Positions 19,369-29,188 of a stretch of 64,000 nt of DNA are shown here, piece by piece; position 1 is the first letter of the stretch; each line of letters starts with the position of its first letter. Source of the stretch: Microbacterium gallinarum. GTDB taxonomy: Bacteria > Actinomycetota > Actinomycetes > Actinomycetales > Microbacteriaceae. The notes under the pieces were generated by a model. That model saw only the letters and a program-made list of their open reading frames with translations, made no database searches and was not told the DNA's origin. Both the position numbers and the translations under genes were made by a program. The stretch covers positions 293,619 through 357,618 of the forward strand of contig NZ_JACSPM010000004.1 of the NCBI RefSeq assembly GCF_014837165.1, read 5' to 3'.

Positions 19369-21420
19369 TCAGGCGACGAGGCCGCGGCGCTCGAGGAGAG
19401 GCCGGATGTCGGCATCCCGCCCACGGAAGTCGCGGTAGGCCTCGAGCGGATCCTTCGACCCGCCGACCCCGAGCAGGCGCTGACGGAACCGGTCGCCGTT
19501 GTCGCGCGTCAGGCCGCCGTTCTCACGGAACCACTCGACCGTGTCGGCGTCGAGCACCTCGCTCCAGATGTAGGAGTAGTAGCCCGCGCTGTACCCGCCG
19601 GAGAACACGTGCGCGAAGTACGTCGACGAGTAGCGCGTCGGCACAGCGGGGTTGTCGAGGCCGATGTCGGCAAGGGCGGCTGCCTCGAAAGACGCCACAT
19701 CGATGTCGGCCGTCGCCTGCTCCGACGTCAGCGAGTGCCACGCCTGGTCGATCCAGGACGCGGCCAGGTACTCACTGGTCGCGAAGCCCTGGTTGAACGC
19801 CTCTGACGCGTGCAGCTTCTCGACGACCTCCGCAGGCAGCGGCTCGTCGGTGTCGACGTGGCGGGCGTAGGCGTCGAGGATCTCGGGCCAGTAGATCCAC
19901 ATCTCGTTGACCTGGCTGGGGAACTCGACGAAGTCGCGGAACACGTTCGTGCCGGCGAAGTGCGGGTACGTCACGGTCGCGAACAGCCCGTGGAGGGCGT
20001 GTCCGAACTCGTGGAAGAGCGTCGTGACCTCGTCGAGGGTCAGCAGAGACGGCGTGCCGGGCGCCGGCTTGGGAACGTTCAGGTTGTTCACCACGATGGG
20101 CCGCGTGCCGCGCAGGGCCGACTGCGAGACGATGGAGTTCATCCACGCGCCGCCGCGCTTGGTGTCGCGCGTGTAGAGGTCGAGGATGAACAGCCCCAGC
20201 TCGCTGCCGTCGGCGTTGTGCAGCTCGAAGACACGCGCGTCGGGGTGGTAGGCGGGGATGTCGGGCCGTTCTGCGAACGTCACGCCGTAGAGATCGGTGG
20301 CGGCGCGGAACACGCCGTCCTGCAGCACCCGCTCGGCCTCGAACCAGGGGCGCAGCGCGCTGCGATCGAGGTCGTACTCGGCGGCGCGCACCTTCTCGGT
20401 GTAGAACGCCCAGTCGTGCGCCGCGAGCGTGAACGGCTCGAGCTCGGCGTCGACGATCGCCTGGAGGGCGGCCTGCTCCTTGGCGACGTTGCGCGCTGCC
20501 GGCACAGCGAGCCGGCGGAGCAGGTCGTGTACGGCCTCGGGTGATCCGGCGGTCTCGTCGGAGGTGATGTACGCGGCGTGGGTGTCGTAGCCGAGCAGCG
20601 CGGCGCGCTCGGCACGCAGGCGCACGATCTCGAGCAGCACGGCGCGGTTGTCGTGATCGTTGCCGCGCGATCCGCGCGCGCGCGAGGCATCGAGGATCCG
20701 CCTGCGGCTGTCGCGGTCGGTCAGTGAGGAGAGATACGGATGCCCCGTGAACAGCGTCAGGGTCACGACCCACTTGCCCTCGAGTCCTCGGTCCGCAGCA
20801 GCCTGGGCGGCTGCCGAGAGCTCACCCTCGGTGAGACCGTCGAGCTCCGCGACGCTGTCGAAGACCACGGCGAGGTCGTTCGTGTCGTTCAGGAGGTTCT
20901 TCTCGAACGACGTCGTCAGGGTCGACAGGCGCTGGTTGAGAGCGGTGAGGCGTTCCTTGGCGGCGTCGTCGAGCGCGGCACCGGCATGGGTCATCTCGCG
21001 GAAGTGGCGCTCGACGAGATAGCGCTGCTCAGGCCCGAGGCCGAGGGAGTCGAGCTGATCGTGCACGGTCTTGATGCGCCAGTAGAGCTGCGCGTCGAGC
21101 TGGATCGAGTCCTGATGCGCCGACATCAGCGGGGCGAGCTCCTCCTCGATCGCCTGGATGTCGGGCGTCGCGTCGGCGGACGACACCGTGTAGAACGTGC
21201 GGGCCACGTCGCCGAGAAGCCTTCCGCTCTCCTCGAGCGGCAGGAGGGTGTTCTCGAAGGTCGGCACCGAGCGCACCCGCGTGATGTTCGCGATCTCGCG
21301 CGTGTGCTCCTCGAACGCCGCCTGGAAGGCGGGCAGGTAGTGCTCCGGCCGGATCGCCGTGTAGTCAGGCAGACCGTAGGGGAGCGTGGCGGGAGAGAGC
21401 AGCGGGTTCTCGTTGGGCAT
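19369..21420 (-). CDS. dcp: M3 family metallopeptidase (peptidyl-dipeptidase Dcp type)
   Basis: 683 residues from MPNENPLLSP. The zinc-binding HExxH is FHEFGHALHGLFA with the downstream glutamate in the YWPEIL / EFPSQVNE region, as in thimet-oligopeptidase-like M3 enzymes. These cytoplasmic enzymes remove dipeptides from, or cleave, short peptides left by larger proteases. The start is preceded by TAGGCT (minus strand of 21428-21433) 7 nt upstream and no Shine-Dalgarno, suggesting a leaderless mRNA. It is divergent from the wHTH operon, and the TTGCAAA array lies in the shared intergenic region. Confidence 0.93.
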   Translation of the reverse strand: MPNENPLLSPATLPYGLPDYTAIRPEHYLPAFQAAFEEHTREIANITRVRSVPTFENTLLPLEESGRLLGDVARTFYTVSSADATPDIQAIEEELAPLMSAHQDSIQLDAQLYWRIKTVHDQLDSLGLGPEQRYLVERHFREMTHAGAALDDAAKERLTALNQRLSTLTTSFEKNLLNDTNDLAVVFDSVAELDGLTEGELSAAAQAAADRGLEGKWVVTLTLFTGHPYLSSLTDRDSRRRILDASRARGSRGNDHDNRAVLLEIVRLRAERAALLGYDTHAAYITSDETAGSPEAVHDLLRRLAVPAARNVAKEQAALQAIVDAELEPFTLAAHDWAFYTEKVRAAEYDLDRSALRPWFEAERVLQDGVFRAATDLYGVTFAERPDIPAYHPDARVFELHNADGSELGLFILDLYTRDTKRGGAWMNSIVSQSALRGTRPIVVNNLNVPKPAPGTPSLLTLDEVTTLFHEFGHALHGLFATVTYPHFAGTNVFRDFVEFPSQVNEMWIYWPEILDAYARHVDTDEPLPAEVVEKLHASEAFNQGFATSEYLAASWIDQAWHSLTSEQATADIDVASFEAAALADIGLDNPAVPTRYSSTYFAHVFSGGYSAGYYSYIWSEVLDADTVEWFRENGGLTRDNGDRFRQRLLGVGGSKDPLEAYRDFRGRDADIRPLLERRGLVA

Positions 21421-21462
21421 GGCGTACAGCCTAGTCAGGACGACTGCCGATGCCGCCATTCC

Positions 21463-21520
21463 TTTGCAAATAGTCCGTTGCAAAGAAACACTTGCAAAGA
21501 AGTCTTTGCATGGCTACTCT
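21463..21520 (+). promoter_or_regulatory. Promoter and operator array (TTGCAAA repeats) of the wHTH-MFS operon
   Basis: Four copies of a TTGCAAA core occur within 48 nt: TTTGCAAA 21463-21470, TTGCAAAG 21478-21485, TTGCAAAG 21492-21499 and the inverted CTTTGCA 21504-21510, spaced 12-15 nt. The third copy coincides with a -35-like TTGCAA (21492-21497); 17 nt later is TACTCT (21515-21520) as -10, and the ATG follows 6 nt after that. The simplest reading is an autoregulatory operator bound by the downstream winged-helix protein, sitting on the promoter. Confidence 0.75.
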
Positions 21521-21526
21521 GAACGC

Positions 21527-22165
21527 ATGGCAGAGAACGAGACCAGCGACCAGGCCGAGGCCATGGCCCGGGCCGAGCAGCGCCACAACGAGGACCGTGT
21601 TCTCGACTCAGGTGCTCTTCGGGCGCTGGCGCACCCGCTTCGCGTCAAGATCTACGACATCCTCAGCCAGTACGGCCCGCAGACCGCGAGCTCCCTGGCC
21701 GAGCGGCTGGGGGAGTCGAGCGGCGCCACCAGCTATCACCTGCGCGCGCTCGCCAAGCACGACCTCATCCAGGAGGCCGCCGACCGCGGCACGGGCCGCG
21801 AGCGCTGGTGGGAGCGTCCCATCGGCGGAGTCTCGTTCGCGAGCCCCGACGCCATGACGACCCCCGCCGGCCGCGCGGCCACGCAGGTCGTGATGACCGA
21901 GTTCCTGCGCAACCGCAACGACCAGCTCCTCGAGTTCGTCAACCGCGGCATCGGCGGTGAAGACGCGATGTGGCAGGAGGGGACGCTGATCTCCACCGCC
22001 ACCGCCCGGCTCACGCCCGAGCAGAGCAAGGAGCTCGCGCTCAAGATCATGGCCCTGATCGATGAGGCCGTGGACAACTACCGCAATCAGAGCGGCGAGA
22101 ACGTGCGGCCGGTCACCATCCGCGCCGACCTCTTCCCGCTCCCCGAAATTGGAGGACAGTCATGA
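21527..22165 (+). CDS. ArsR-type winged-helix transcriptional regulator
   Basis: 212 residues. An N-terminal winged helix occupies about residues 20-105: [57 protein letters not shown], closely matching HTH_20/ArsR-like proteins, then RWWERP. The C-terminal half ([22 protein letters not shown]...) is helical and likely the dimerisation or ligand part. No metal-binding cysteine pair is visible. The start is leaderless-like (TACTCT 6 nt upstream). The gene overlaps a 69-codon gene that overlaps an exporter gene, so it probably represses this export operon through the TTGCAAA array. Confidence 0.9.
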   Translation: MAENETSDQAEAMARAEQRHNEDRVLDSGALRALAHPLRVKIYDILSQYGPQTASSLAERLGESSGATSYHLRALAKHDLIQEAADRGTGRERWWERPIGGVSFASPDAMTTPAGRAATQVVMTEFLRNRNDQLLEFVNRGIGGEDAMWQEGTLISTATARLTPEQSKELALKIMALIDEAVDNYRNQSGENVRPVTIRADLFPLPEIGGQS

Positions 22166-22371
22166 CCGCTCTCACTGCATCGCACGCCGTCGTCCGCGCC
22201 ACCGGATTCGAGCGGATGCTGCTGACCACCGCCGCCGGCCTCGACCGCTTCGTCGCGACCCGCGTCGAGCGTCGCGGCACGACCGACGGCCCCCGTGTCG
22301 CGCAGACCGCCGCCGGCGACACCCGCTCGGACGCCCTGGCCATGGGCGCCGTGGGGATGCTCCCGCGATGA
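22162..22371 (+). CDS. 69-residue protein of unknown function
   Basis: Starts by ATGA overlap with the regulator stop and ends by ATGA overlap with the MFS start, so it is translationally coupled on both sides; this is the main evidence that it is real. The sequence begins [20 protein letters not shown] and has a basic, Arg/Thr-rich middle ([11 protein letters not shown]) with no membrane segment or known motif. It could be a small partner of the regulator or exporter; nothing in the sequence proves this. Confidence 0.7.
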   Translation: MTALTASHAVVRATGFERMLLTTAAGLDRFVATRVERRGTTDGPRVAQTAAGDTRSDALAMGAVGMLPR

Positions 22372-23795
22372 CCGACACCGTGGGCACCGCGGACCAGACC
22401 GAGGGGGCCGGGCGCAAGGGCCGGCCCCCTCAGCCCGTCGCCTCATCGGGCGGCCGACCCGCCGCGAAGCCCCGGCTGGGCGCCGACTTCGGCAAGCTCT
22501 GGACGGCGGCAGCCTTCAGCAACCTCGCCGACGGAGTGGGCCGCGTAGCCGTTCCGCTCATCGCCACGACGCTCACCCGCGACCCCCTCGCGATCGCCGC
22601 ACTCGGTGCGCTGGCGTTCGTGCCGTGGCTCGTGTTCGGCCTGCCCGCCGGGATGATCGTCGACCGCTACGACCGCCGGCGCATCATGGCGCTCGCCAAC
22701 GCACTGCGCGGTCTGGCGGCCGTCGGGCTCGCGGTCCTCACGGTCACGGGCGCGCTCGACATCTGGTGGCTCTTCGCCGCGACCCTCGTGTTCGGCTTCG
22801 GCGAAACGCTGTTCGACAACGCCACGAACGCGATCGTCCCGTCGCTCGTCGAGCGGCGCTCCCTCGACCGCGCGAACGGATTCCTGCAGGCCGCGCAGAT
22901 CACGATCGACAACTTCATCGCCACGCCGATCGGCGGCGTGCTGTTCGCCGTATCACTGGCGCTCCCGCTCTGGGTGGGCGCGGCCGGCTACCTGATCCCC
23001 ATCGCCCTCGCCGTGATGCTGCCGCTGTCGGCCGCCCGTCCGCTGCGCGACGCCCCGGCTGCACAGCGGCAGGACGCCCCGGAGCCGGCGGCTGCCGTCG
23101 TCGCCGGCGAACCGCTCGCTGCAGCCGAAGGCCTCGCCGAGCAGGCTGCCGAGCAGGCTGGGGCGGCCGCCCCGTCGACGCCCGGTGTGAGCGTCTCCGC
23201 CCGCGAGGCGATCTCCTACCTGTGGCACCACCGCTTCCTGCGGTCGATGGTGGTCTTCACCTCGGTCGTCGGCTCGGCATTCTCATTCGCCCAGGCCCCC
23301 ACCATCCTCTATTTCCTCGACGAGCTCGCCGTCGCGCCGGCCGCCATCGGTCTCGTGACCGCCGGTATCGGACTCGGCGCCCTCGCCGGCTCGCTCGTCG
23401 CGTCCACGCTGGTCGAGCGCTTCGGCCGCGGTCCGGTCATGCTCGGCGCGAACATCGTGGCCGCGGCATCCCTCGCCGCTGTGTGGGCGGCACCCGAGGT
23501 CGTGACCGGCACGATCGCCTACGGCCTCATGGCGTGTGCGGTCTCGGTGTGGAACGTGCCGTGGGGCGCCCTGCGCCAAGCCATCGTGCCGGGCCACCTG
23601 TTCGGCCGGGTGCTCGGGATCATCCGCACGTTCACGTGGGGGCTGTTCCCGTTCGCCACGCTGCTCGGCGGCTGGGTGGCGCGCTACGACCTGCGTCTGC
23701 CCTATGTGATCGCCGCGGTGGCGACGCTGCTCGCCGCACTCGTCGCGTCGAAGCTGCTCCTCGAGGCGTCGAAGCACAGCGAGCCCGAGGAGTGA
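22368..23795 (+). CDS. MFS transporter (EntS-like, MFS_3)
   Basis: 475 residues. After a polar 40-residue N-terminus, about 12 hydrophobic segments follow, beginning [26 protein letters not shown]. The loop 2-3 signature [13 protein letters not shown] and the sequence [19 protein letters not shown] are typical of the MFS_3 group that includes the enterobactin exporter EntS and drug exporters. A long acidic, Ala/Pro-rich central loop (about 225-275) separates the two halves. It is the last gene of the wHTH operon and presumably the regulated function: export of a siderophore, metabolite or toxic compound. Confidence 0.92.
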   Translation: MTDTVGTADQTEGAGRKGRPPQPVASSGGRPAAKPRLGADFGKLWTAAAFSNLADGVGRVAVPLIATTLTRDPLAIAALGALAFVPWLVFGLPAGMIVDRYDRRRIMALANALRGLAAVGLAVLTVTGALDIWWLFAATLVFGFGETLFDNATNAIVPSLVERRSLDRANGFLQAAQITIDNFIATPIGGVLFAVSLALPLWVGAAGYLIPIALAVMLPLSAARPLRDAPAAQRQDAPEPAAAVVAGEPLAAAEGLAEQAAEQAGAAAPSTPGVSVSAREAISYLWHHRFLRSMVVFTSVVGSAFSFAQAPTILYFLDELAVAPAAIGLVTAGIGLGALAGSLVASTLVERFGRGPVMLGANIVAAASLAAVWAAPEVVTGTIAYGLMACAVSVWNVPWGALRQAIVPGHLFGRVLGIIRTFTWGLFPFATLLGGWVARYDLRLPYVIAAVATLLAALVASKLLLEASKHSEPEE

Positions 23796-23802
23796 GCGCC
23801 GA

Positions 23803-24051
23803 TCAGCCGAAGCCGTCCTCGGGGTCGTTGCGCGCGACGGCCTGACCGTTGTCGTCGAGCGACACGATGATGCCGGTGTCGAGCTCGGCGATCGGCCTCC
23901 CCTCGAGCCAGGTCAGCGTCCATCGGGGGCGCGGCTGACCGAGCTGATCGACCGGGATCGTGGCGTCGACCGCCTCGATCCCGGTCCGCAGCGCAGCCGG
24001 GACGGACTTGGGGGGCTCGTCGCCCGACGTCCAGCGTGTGCCGAGCTGCAT
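23803..24051 (-). CDS. Small conserved hypothetical protein downstream of valS
   Basis: 82 residues starting MQLGTRWTSGDEPPKSVP and ending ARNDPEDGFG. It contains RWTLTWLEGRPIAELDTG, which looks like a compact beta-rich domain; no known motif is seen. Its ATG lies 1 nt after the valS stop on the same strand, so it is almost certainly in the valS transcript. Function unknown; the placement suggests only co-expression. Confidence 0.75.
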   Translation of the reverse strand: MQLGTRWTSGDEPPKSVPAALRTGIEAVDATIPVDQLGQPRPRWTLTWLEGRPIAELDTGIIVSLDDNGQAVARNDPEDGFG

Positions 24052-24052
24052 G

Positions 24053-26632
24053 TCAGGCCTCCTGGGGGGCGAGTTCGATGTCGGTGACGGCGAGCTCGTC
24101 GGCCTCGGCGTAGACGATCTCGGCGATGCGGCCGACCGCCTTGAGGTCGCCTTCGGCGAGGCGGAGGGCGTCGAGGGATGCCGGGGGCCCGGCGATCGCG
24201 ACGCGCGTGACGGGCGTCTTCTGCGAGGCCTTCGCCTCGGTCTTCGCGCGGCGGATGCCGATCAGCGCCTCGCCGACGACCTTCAGCACGGCGGTGTCGC
24301 CCTGGGTCCCGAGCGGCTCGGGCCACGACGAGGTGTGCACGGACCCCTCGTTGAACCACGACCACGCCTCTTCGGCGGCGAACGCGATCACCGGCGCGAA
24401 GAGCCGCAGCATGGTCGACAGGGCGGTGCGCAGCGCGAGCGCCGCGGACGCCTGGCCCACATCGGTCTGGTTGTACGCGCGCTCCTTGACCAGCTCGAGG
24501 TAGTCGTCGCAGAACGTCCAGAAGAACGATTCCGTCACCTCGAGGGCGCGGGCGTGGTCGAACGACTCCAGCGCCTTGGTCGCATCGCGCACAACGCCGT
24601 CGAGCGTGGTGAGCATGGACGCGTCCAGCGCGTGCGTGACCTGTGCCCCTTCGGGAACCGGGAACGAGAGCACGAACTTGGCCGCGTTGAGCACCTTGAT
24701 CGCGAGACGCCGTCCGATCTTGATCTGCGTCGGGTTCTGCGGGTCGAAGGCGGCGTCGGTGCCGAGGCGGCTCGATGCCGCCCAGTAGCGGACGGCGTCG
24801 GAGCCGTGCTGGGCGAGGATGTCGGCGGGCGTGACGACGTTGCCCTTCGACTTCGACATCTTCTTGCGGTCGGGGTCGACGATGAACCCCGAGATCGCGG
24901 CATCCGTCCACGGCGCGCAGTCGTCCTCCAGCGCGCTGCGCAGCATCGTCGAGAAGAGCCACGTGCGGATGATGTCCTGGCCCTGGGGGCGCACGTCGAA
25001 TGGCGCCACGAGGTTCCACAGCTCGGGATCGCGCTCCCAGCCGCCGGCGAGCTGCGGCGTCAGCGAGGAGGTCGCCCACGTGTCGAAGATGTCGGCCTCG
25101 CCGTCGAAGCCGCCCGGTACGCCGCGCTGGTCCTCGGTGTAGCCGGACGGCACGTCGGTGGTCGGGTCGATGGGGAGCGAGGCGGCGTCGGGCGTGAGAA
25201 CCCGGGTGTAGTCGCGGTCGCCGTTCTCGTCGAGCCCGTACCAGACCGGGATGGGCACGCCGAAGAATCGCTGGCGCGACACGAGCCAGTCGCCGGTGAG
25301 CCCATTGGTCCAGTTCTCGAACCGCACGCGCATGAAGTCGGGGTGCCATGAGACCTCCCGCCCGAGCGCGATGAGCTTGTCGCGGAGAGCCTCGTCGCGC
25401 GCGCCGTTGCGGATGTACCACTGACGGGTCGACACGATCTCGAGCGGGCGGTCGCCCTTCTCGTAGAACTTGACGGCGTGGGTGAAGGGCTGGGGCGCTC
25501 CCTCCATCTCGCCTGACTCCTGCAGCAGCTCGACGATGCGCTTCTTCGCGCTGAACACCGTCTTGCCCGCCAACTCCGCGTACGCGGCCTTGGCTGCATC
25601 CGACGCGATCACGTCGGGGGCCTCGGCCATGACGCGGCCGTCCTGGCCCAGGATCGTGCGGTTGGGCAGGTCGAGCTCGCGCCACCAGATGATGTCGGTC
25701 ACGTCGCCGAAGGTGCAGATCATCGCGATGCCGGAGCCCTTGTCCTGCTGGGCGAGCGGGTGCGCGAGCACGGGCACCTCGACGTCGAACAGCGGGGTGC
25801 GCACGGTGGTGCCGAAGAGCGGCTGGTAGCGCTCGTCGTCGGGGTGCGCCACGAGGGCGACGCACGCCGGGAGCAGCTCCGGACGCGTCGTCTCGATGTG
25901 GACGTCGCCCGAGCCGTCGGCCTTGTGGAAGGCGACCCGGTGATAGGCGGCGGGCTGATCGCGGTCCTCGAGCTCGGCTTGGGCGATCGCCGAGCGGAAG
26001 TCGATGTCCCACAGCGTCGGGGCCATCGCCTGGTAGGCCTCGCCGCGCTCCAGATTGCGCAGGAACGCCAACTGACTGGTGCGCAGGGTATCGTCCGAGA
26101 TGGTGCGGTAGGTCTGCGTCCAGTCGACGCTGAGTCCGAGCGAGCGCCACAGCGCCTCGAAGTGCTTCTCGTCCTCGACGGTGAGCTTCTCGCAGAGCTC
26201 GATGAAGTTGCGGCGGCTCACCGGCACCTGGTCGGCGGCGCGGCTGCTCTTGTTGTCACCGCCCTCGAACGGCGGCGTGAAGTCGGGGTCGTACGGCAGC
26301 GACGGATCGCAGCGGACGCCGTAGTAGTTCTGCACGCGCCGCTCGGTCGGCAGGCCGTTGTCGTCCCAGCCCATCGGGTAGAAGACGGTCTTGCCGCGCA
26401 TGCGCTCGAAGCGCACCTTCACGTCGGTGTGCGTGTAGCTGAACACGTGGCCGATGTGGAGGCTCCCCGACGCCGTGGGCGGGGGAGTGTCGACCGAGAA
26501 GATGCCGGCACGGCCGACTTCGGCGGCGCGGATGCGGTCGAACAGGTACGTGCCCTGCTCTGTCCAGGCGGCGTCCCACTTGTCTTCGAGACCCTCGAGT
26601 GCGGGCTTGTCGGGAATCAGCGCGTCGGCCAT
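24053..26632 (-). CDS. valS: Valine--tRNA ligase
   Basis: 859 residues from MADALIPDKPALEGLED; GAGGAG lies about 7 nt upstream, so the 21-residue longer frame is not used. Class I synthetase motifs are the HIGH box GSLHIGHVF (59-62) and KMSKS in DRKKMSKSKGN (about 588-594), with an editing domain between them (including the GTGIAM-like GSGIAMICTFGD). Length and the start ADALIPDKPALEGLEDKWD match the shorter actinobacterial ValRS without a long C-terminal coiled coil. It charges tRNA-Val and hydrolyses mischarged Thr-tRNA-Val. I saw no T-box upstream. Confidence 0.97.
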   Translation of the reverse strand: MADALIPDKPALEGLEDKWDAAWTEQGTYLFDRIRAAEVGRAGIFSVDTPPPTASGSLHIGHVFSYTHTDVKVRFERMRGKTVFYPMGWDDNGLPTERRVQNYYGVRCDPSLPYDPDFTPPFEGGDNKSSRAADQVPVSRRNFIELCEKLTVEDEKHFEALWRSLGLSVDWTQTYRTISDDTLRTSQLAFLRNLERGEAYQAMAPTLWDIDFRSAIAQAELEDRDQPAAYHRVAFHKADGSGDVHIETTRPELLPACVALVAHPDDERYQPLFGTTVRTPLFDVEVPVLAHPLAQQDKGSGIAMICTFGDVTDIIWWRELDLPNRTILGQDGRVMAEAPDVIASDAAKAAYAELAGKTVFSAKKRIVELLQESGEMEGAPQPFTHAVKFYEKGDRPLEIVSTRQWYIRNGARDEALRDKLIALGREVSWHPDFMRVRFENWTNGLTGDWLVSRQRFFGVPIPVWYGLDENGDRDYTRVLTPDAASLPIDPTTDVPSGYTEDQRGVPGGFDGEADIFDTWATSSLTPQLAGGWERDPELWNLVAPFDVRPQGQDIIRTWLFSTMLRSALEDDCAPWTDAAISGFIVDPDRKKMSKSKGNVVTPADILAQHGSDAVRYWAASSRLGTDAAFDPQNPTQIKIGRRLAIKVLNAAKFVLSFPVPEGAQVTHALDASMLTTLDGVVRDATKALESFDHARALEVTESFFWTFCDDYLELVKERAYNQTDVGQASAALALRTALSTMLRLFAPVIAFAAEEAWSWFNEGSVHTSSWPEPLGTQGDTAVLKVVGEALIGIRRAKTEAKASQKTPVTRVAIAGPPASLDALRLAEGDLKAVGRIAEIVYAEADELAVTDIELAPQEA

Positions 26633-26729
26633 AGGGGTCTCCTCGTTCGATATGTGCGGCACTGTGTGAGCGTGCCTGAGTGTGGGTTGCCGCACGATTC
26701 TACCGGGTCGGCCGGCCGAGCCCGGCGGC

Positions 26730-27389
26730 TCAGTCCTGGACGTCGATGGCGAGCGCCGCGGCGAACGCCGGCGCGAGCTGCTCGACCTGCCACGGGGTCA
26801 GCGTCACCCGGCGCAGCGATGCCACGTCGAGGTACGCCGCGGCGTCGAGCCCTCGGAAGTCCACGCTGTCCGCGCGCATCCCGCGGGTGTCGACCTCACC
26901 GGCCCGGGTGTTCTCGAAGCGCACGCGTGTGAGGGTGGCCTGCGGCAGGTCGAGGGTCTCGATCGTGCAGTCGGCCACGAGCAGGTCTTCGACCTTCGCC
27001 CCGCCGAGGGAGAGATAGTCGATGCGGATGCCGCGCAGTTCGACCTCGTCCATGCCGGCCGCTCCCAGATCGAGGGTCCCGATGCGACCGCCGGTCAGCC
27101 GCACGCGCCGGAGTCGCGCGTCGGCGCCGTGCACACTCGTCGCGCGCAGCGCGTCGAACTCCACATCCACCAGGGTCGCTCCGGTGAGGTCGAGACGATC
27201 GACGGATGCCGCGGCGACCGTGCACTCGGTGAGCGCGGCGTGCGAGGCATCCACCTCCCCGTCCAATCCGCCGATGCTCGCCTGCAGATGATCTGCGCGC
27301 CGCTCGAGTCCGATGACGTCGGTGAGCTCGCGGGGGAGATCGGGCGCGGAGACGCGCGGGGGCTGCGGATACGCCGGGGGACGGGCCAT
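26730..27389 (-). CDS. Pentapeptide-repeat-like protein
   Basis: 219 residues starting MARPPAYPQPPRVSAPDLP. From about residue 55 onward there is a run of degenerate pentapeptide A(D/N)LxX-like turns: DRLDLTGATLVDVEFDALRATSVHGADARLRRVRLTG written here in part as LTGATLVDVEF, VHGADARLRRV, LDLGAAGMDEV, LSLGGAKVEDL, LDLPQATLTRV and VDTRGMRADSV. These predict a right-handed quadrilateral beta-helix. Some relatives mimic DNA and protect gyrase, but most are uncharacterised. It stands alone between valS and the ABC importer operon, divergent from the latter. Confidence 0.8.
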   Translation of the reverse strand: MARPPAYPQPPRVSAPDLPRELTDVIGLERRADHLQASIGGLDGEVDASHAALTECTVAAASVDRLDLTGATLVDVEFDALRATSVHGADARLRRVRLTGGRIGTLDLGAAGMDEVELRGIRIDYLSLGGAKVEDLLVADCTIETLDLPQATLTRVRFENTRAGEVDTRGMRADSVDFRGLDAAAYLDVASLRRVTLTPWQVEQLAPAFAAALAIDVQD

Positions 27390-27537
27390 GCGACGACGCT
27401 ATCGAAGGGCTGTGCCGACGTGCGGGAGCCGCCGTCGCGAGGCGCGGGAACAATCGGGGCGAGGGGAGCGTTTATCGACCGCGTCCACAAACCGATAGCG
27501 TAGAGACATCCCCGTCTCAGACTTCCCGAGGTCAGCC

Positions 27538-29154
27538 ATGCCCGTTTCCCCCTTGCGCCGACGCCTGGCCGTCGCCGCCGCTCCGCTCATCGCCGCGCTC
27601 GTGCTCAGCTCGTGCGCGGCCGCCACGACCGACGCCGGCGACGGCGGCGGTGAGGTGGTGTGGGCGATCGAGGGCGCGAACCTGTCGGCCGGCCACATGG
27701 ATCCCCAGACGAGCCAGCTCGACGTGTCGTCGATGGTGCAGCGCGCCGCGCTGGACTCGCTGGTGTTCCAGGAGGCCGACGGCTCATTCTCACCGTGGCT
27801 CGCCGAGAGCTGGGAGATCGAGGACGACGGCGCCTCCTACGTCTTCACCCTTCGCGACGACGTGACATTCCACGACGGCGAGCCCTTCGACGCGGCGGCG
27901 GTGAAGGCGAACTTCGACCGCATCGCCGACCCTGAGACCGCATCGGCCCAGGCGGCCAGCATGCTCGGCGGCGAGTTCTATGCGGGCACCGAGGTCGTCG
28001 ACGAGCACACGGTGCGCGTCTCGTTCACCCAGCCGTACTCGCCGTTCCTGCAGGCGGCGAGCACTGCACTGCTCGGGTTCTACTCGCCGGCGGTCCTCGA
28101 GGCGTCGGCCGATCAGCTCAAGGCGGGCGGTCCCGGCATCACGGTCGGCACCGGTCCGTTCGAGCTCACCGAGTACACGCCGGACCAGGAGATCGTCTAC
28201 ACGCGCAACGACGACTACGCGTGGGGGCCGCATGACTCCGGCGCGGCGCAGTTCGAGACGCTGCGCGTCGAGATCCTTCCCGAGGCATCCGTCCGGGTGG
28301 GAGTCGTCGAGAGCGGCGAGGCCGACCTGGCCAGCCAGCTGCCCCCGAACCTGGCCGCCGACCTGGACGACTCGCTCACCGTCGACTCGAAGGAGTACCC
28401 GGGTCTTCCGTACTCGCTGTACTTGAACGAGAAGCACGGCGTCTTCGCCGACCAGAAGGTGCGACAGGCGTTCGCGCAGGCCATCGACATCGACACGGCC
28501 GTCGACGAGATCTTCTTCGGCCAGTTCCCCCGCGCATGGTCGGTGCTCGGATCCACGACCCCGACGTACGACGCGTCGCTGGAGGGCTCGTGGCCGTTCG
28601 ACGCCAGCGCGGCCGAGACGCTCCTCGACGAGGCCGGGTGGACGGCGCGCGACGCCGAGGGCTACCGCACGAAGGACGGCGAGCGCCTCTCGGCCCGTTG
28701 GATCGCGTGGACGCCCGTGCCGGACGACCGAGCCGCACTCGCCAATGCGATCCAGTCCGACCTCAAGGCCGTCGGCTTCGAGGTCGTGCGCGAGGTGCTC
28801 GAGCCCGGCGCGTACAACGAGCAGTACGGGCCGAAGACCTTCGACCTCACCGACTGGGGCTTCTCCGGGGTGGATCCCGATCTGCTGCGCAGCCACCTCC
28901 ACACCGAGGGCTTCCAGAACGCCTCGCAGGTGAGCGACGCCGACCTCGATGCGCTCCTCGAGCGCGGTGTGGCGACAGCCGACACCGCCGAGCGCGGCGA
29001 GATCTACGGCGAGGTGCAGCAGTGGAACGCCGTGCACGTCGCGATCGTCCCGCTGTACAGCCCGTCGCTCATCACCGCCGTCGGCGACACGGTGGAGGGG
29101 CTCGCCTACGATCTGTACGGGCGCCCGCTGTTCTACGACGTCAGCGTCGGCTGA
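27538..29154 (+). CDS. ABC transporter substrate-binding lipoprotein (SBP_bac_5)
   Basis: 538 residues. A signal peptide (RRRLAVAAAPLIAALVLSSC) ends in a lipobox LSSC, so the mature protein is tethered to the membrane. The body has the family-5 solute-binding layout: WLAESWEIEDDGASYVFTLRDDVTFHDGEPF, then AVKANFDRI, GTGPFELTEYTPDQEIVYTRNDDYAWG and QKVRQAFAQAIDID. Such proteins bind peptides, nickel chelates or opines and deliver them to a DppBCDF-type importer, whose genes follow in order. Ligand not predictable. Confidence 0.93.
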   Translation: MPVSPLRRRLAVAAAPLIAALVLSSCAAATTDAGDGGGEVVWAIEGANLSAGHMDPQTSQLDVSSMVQRAALDSLVFQEADGSFSPWLAESWEIEDDGASYVFTLRDDVTFHDGEPFDAAAVKANFDRIADPETASAQAASMLGGEFYAGTEVVDEHTVRVSFTQPYSPFLQAASTALLGFYSPAVLEASADQLKAGGPGITVGTGPFELTEYTPDQEIVYTRNDDYAWGPHDSGAAQFETLRVEILPEASVRVGVVESGEADLASQLPPNLAADLDDSLTVDSKEYPGLPYSLYLNEKHGVFADQKVRQAFAQAIDIDTAVDEIFFGQFPRAWSVLGSTTPTYDASLEGSWPFDASAAETLLDEAGWTARDAEGYRTKDGERLSARWIAWTPVPDDRAALANAIQSDLKAVGFEVVREVLEPGAYNEQYGPKTFDLTDWGFSGVDPDLLRSHLHTEGFQNASQVSDADLDALLERGVATADTAERGEIYGEVQQWNAVHVAIVPLYSPSLITAVGDTVEGLAYDLYGRPLFYDVSVG

Positions 29155-29188
29155 CCCGGCGCCCGGGAAGGGCAGGGCGCAGCACGAG

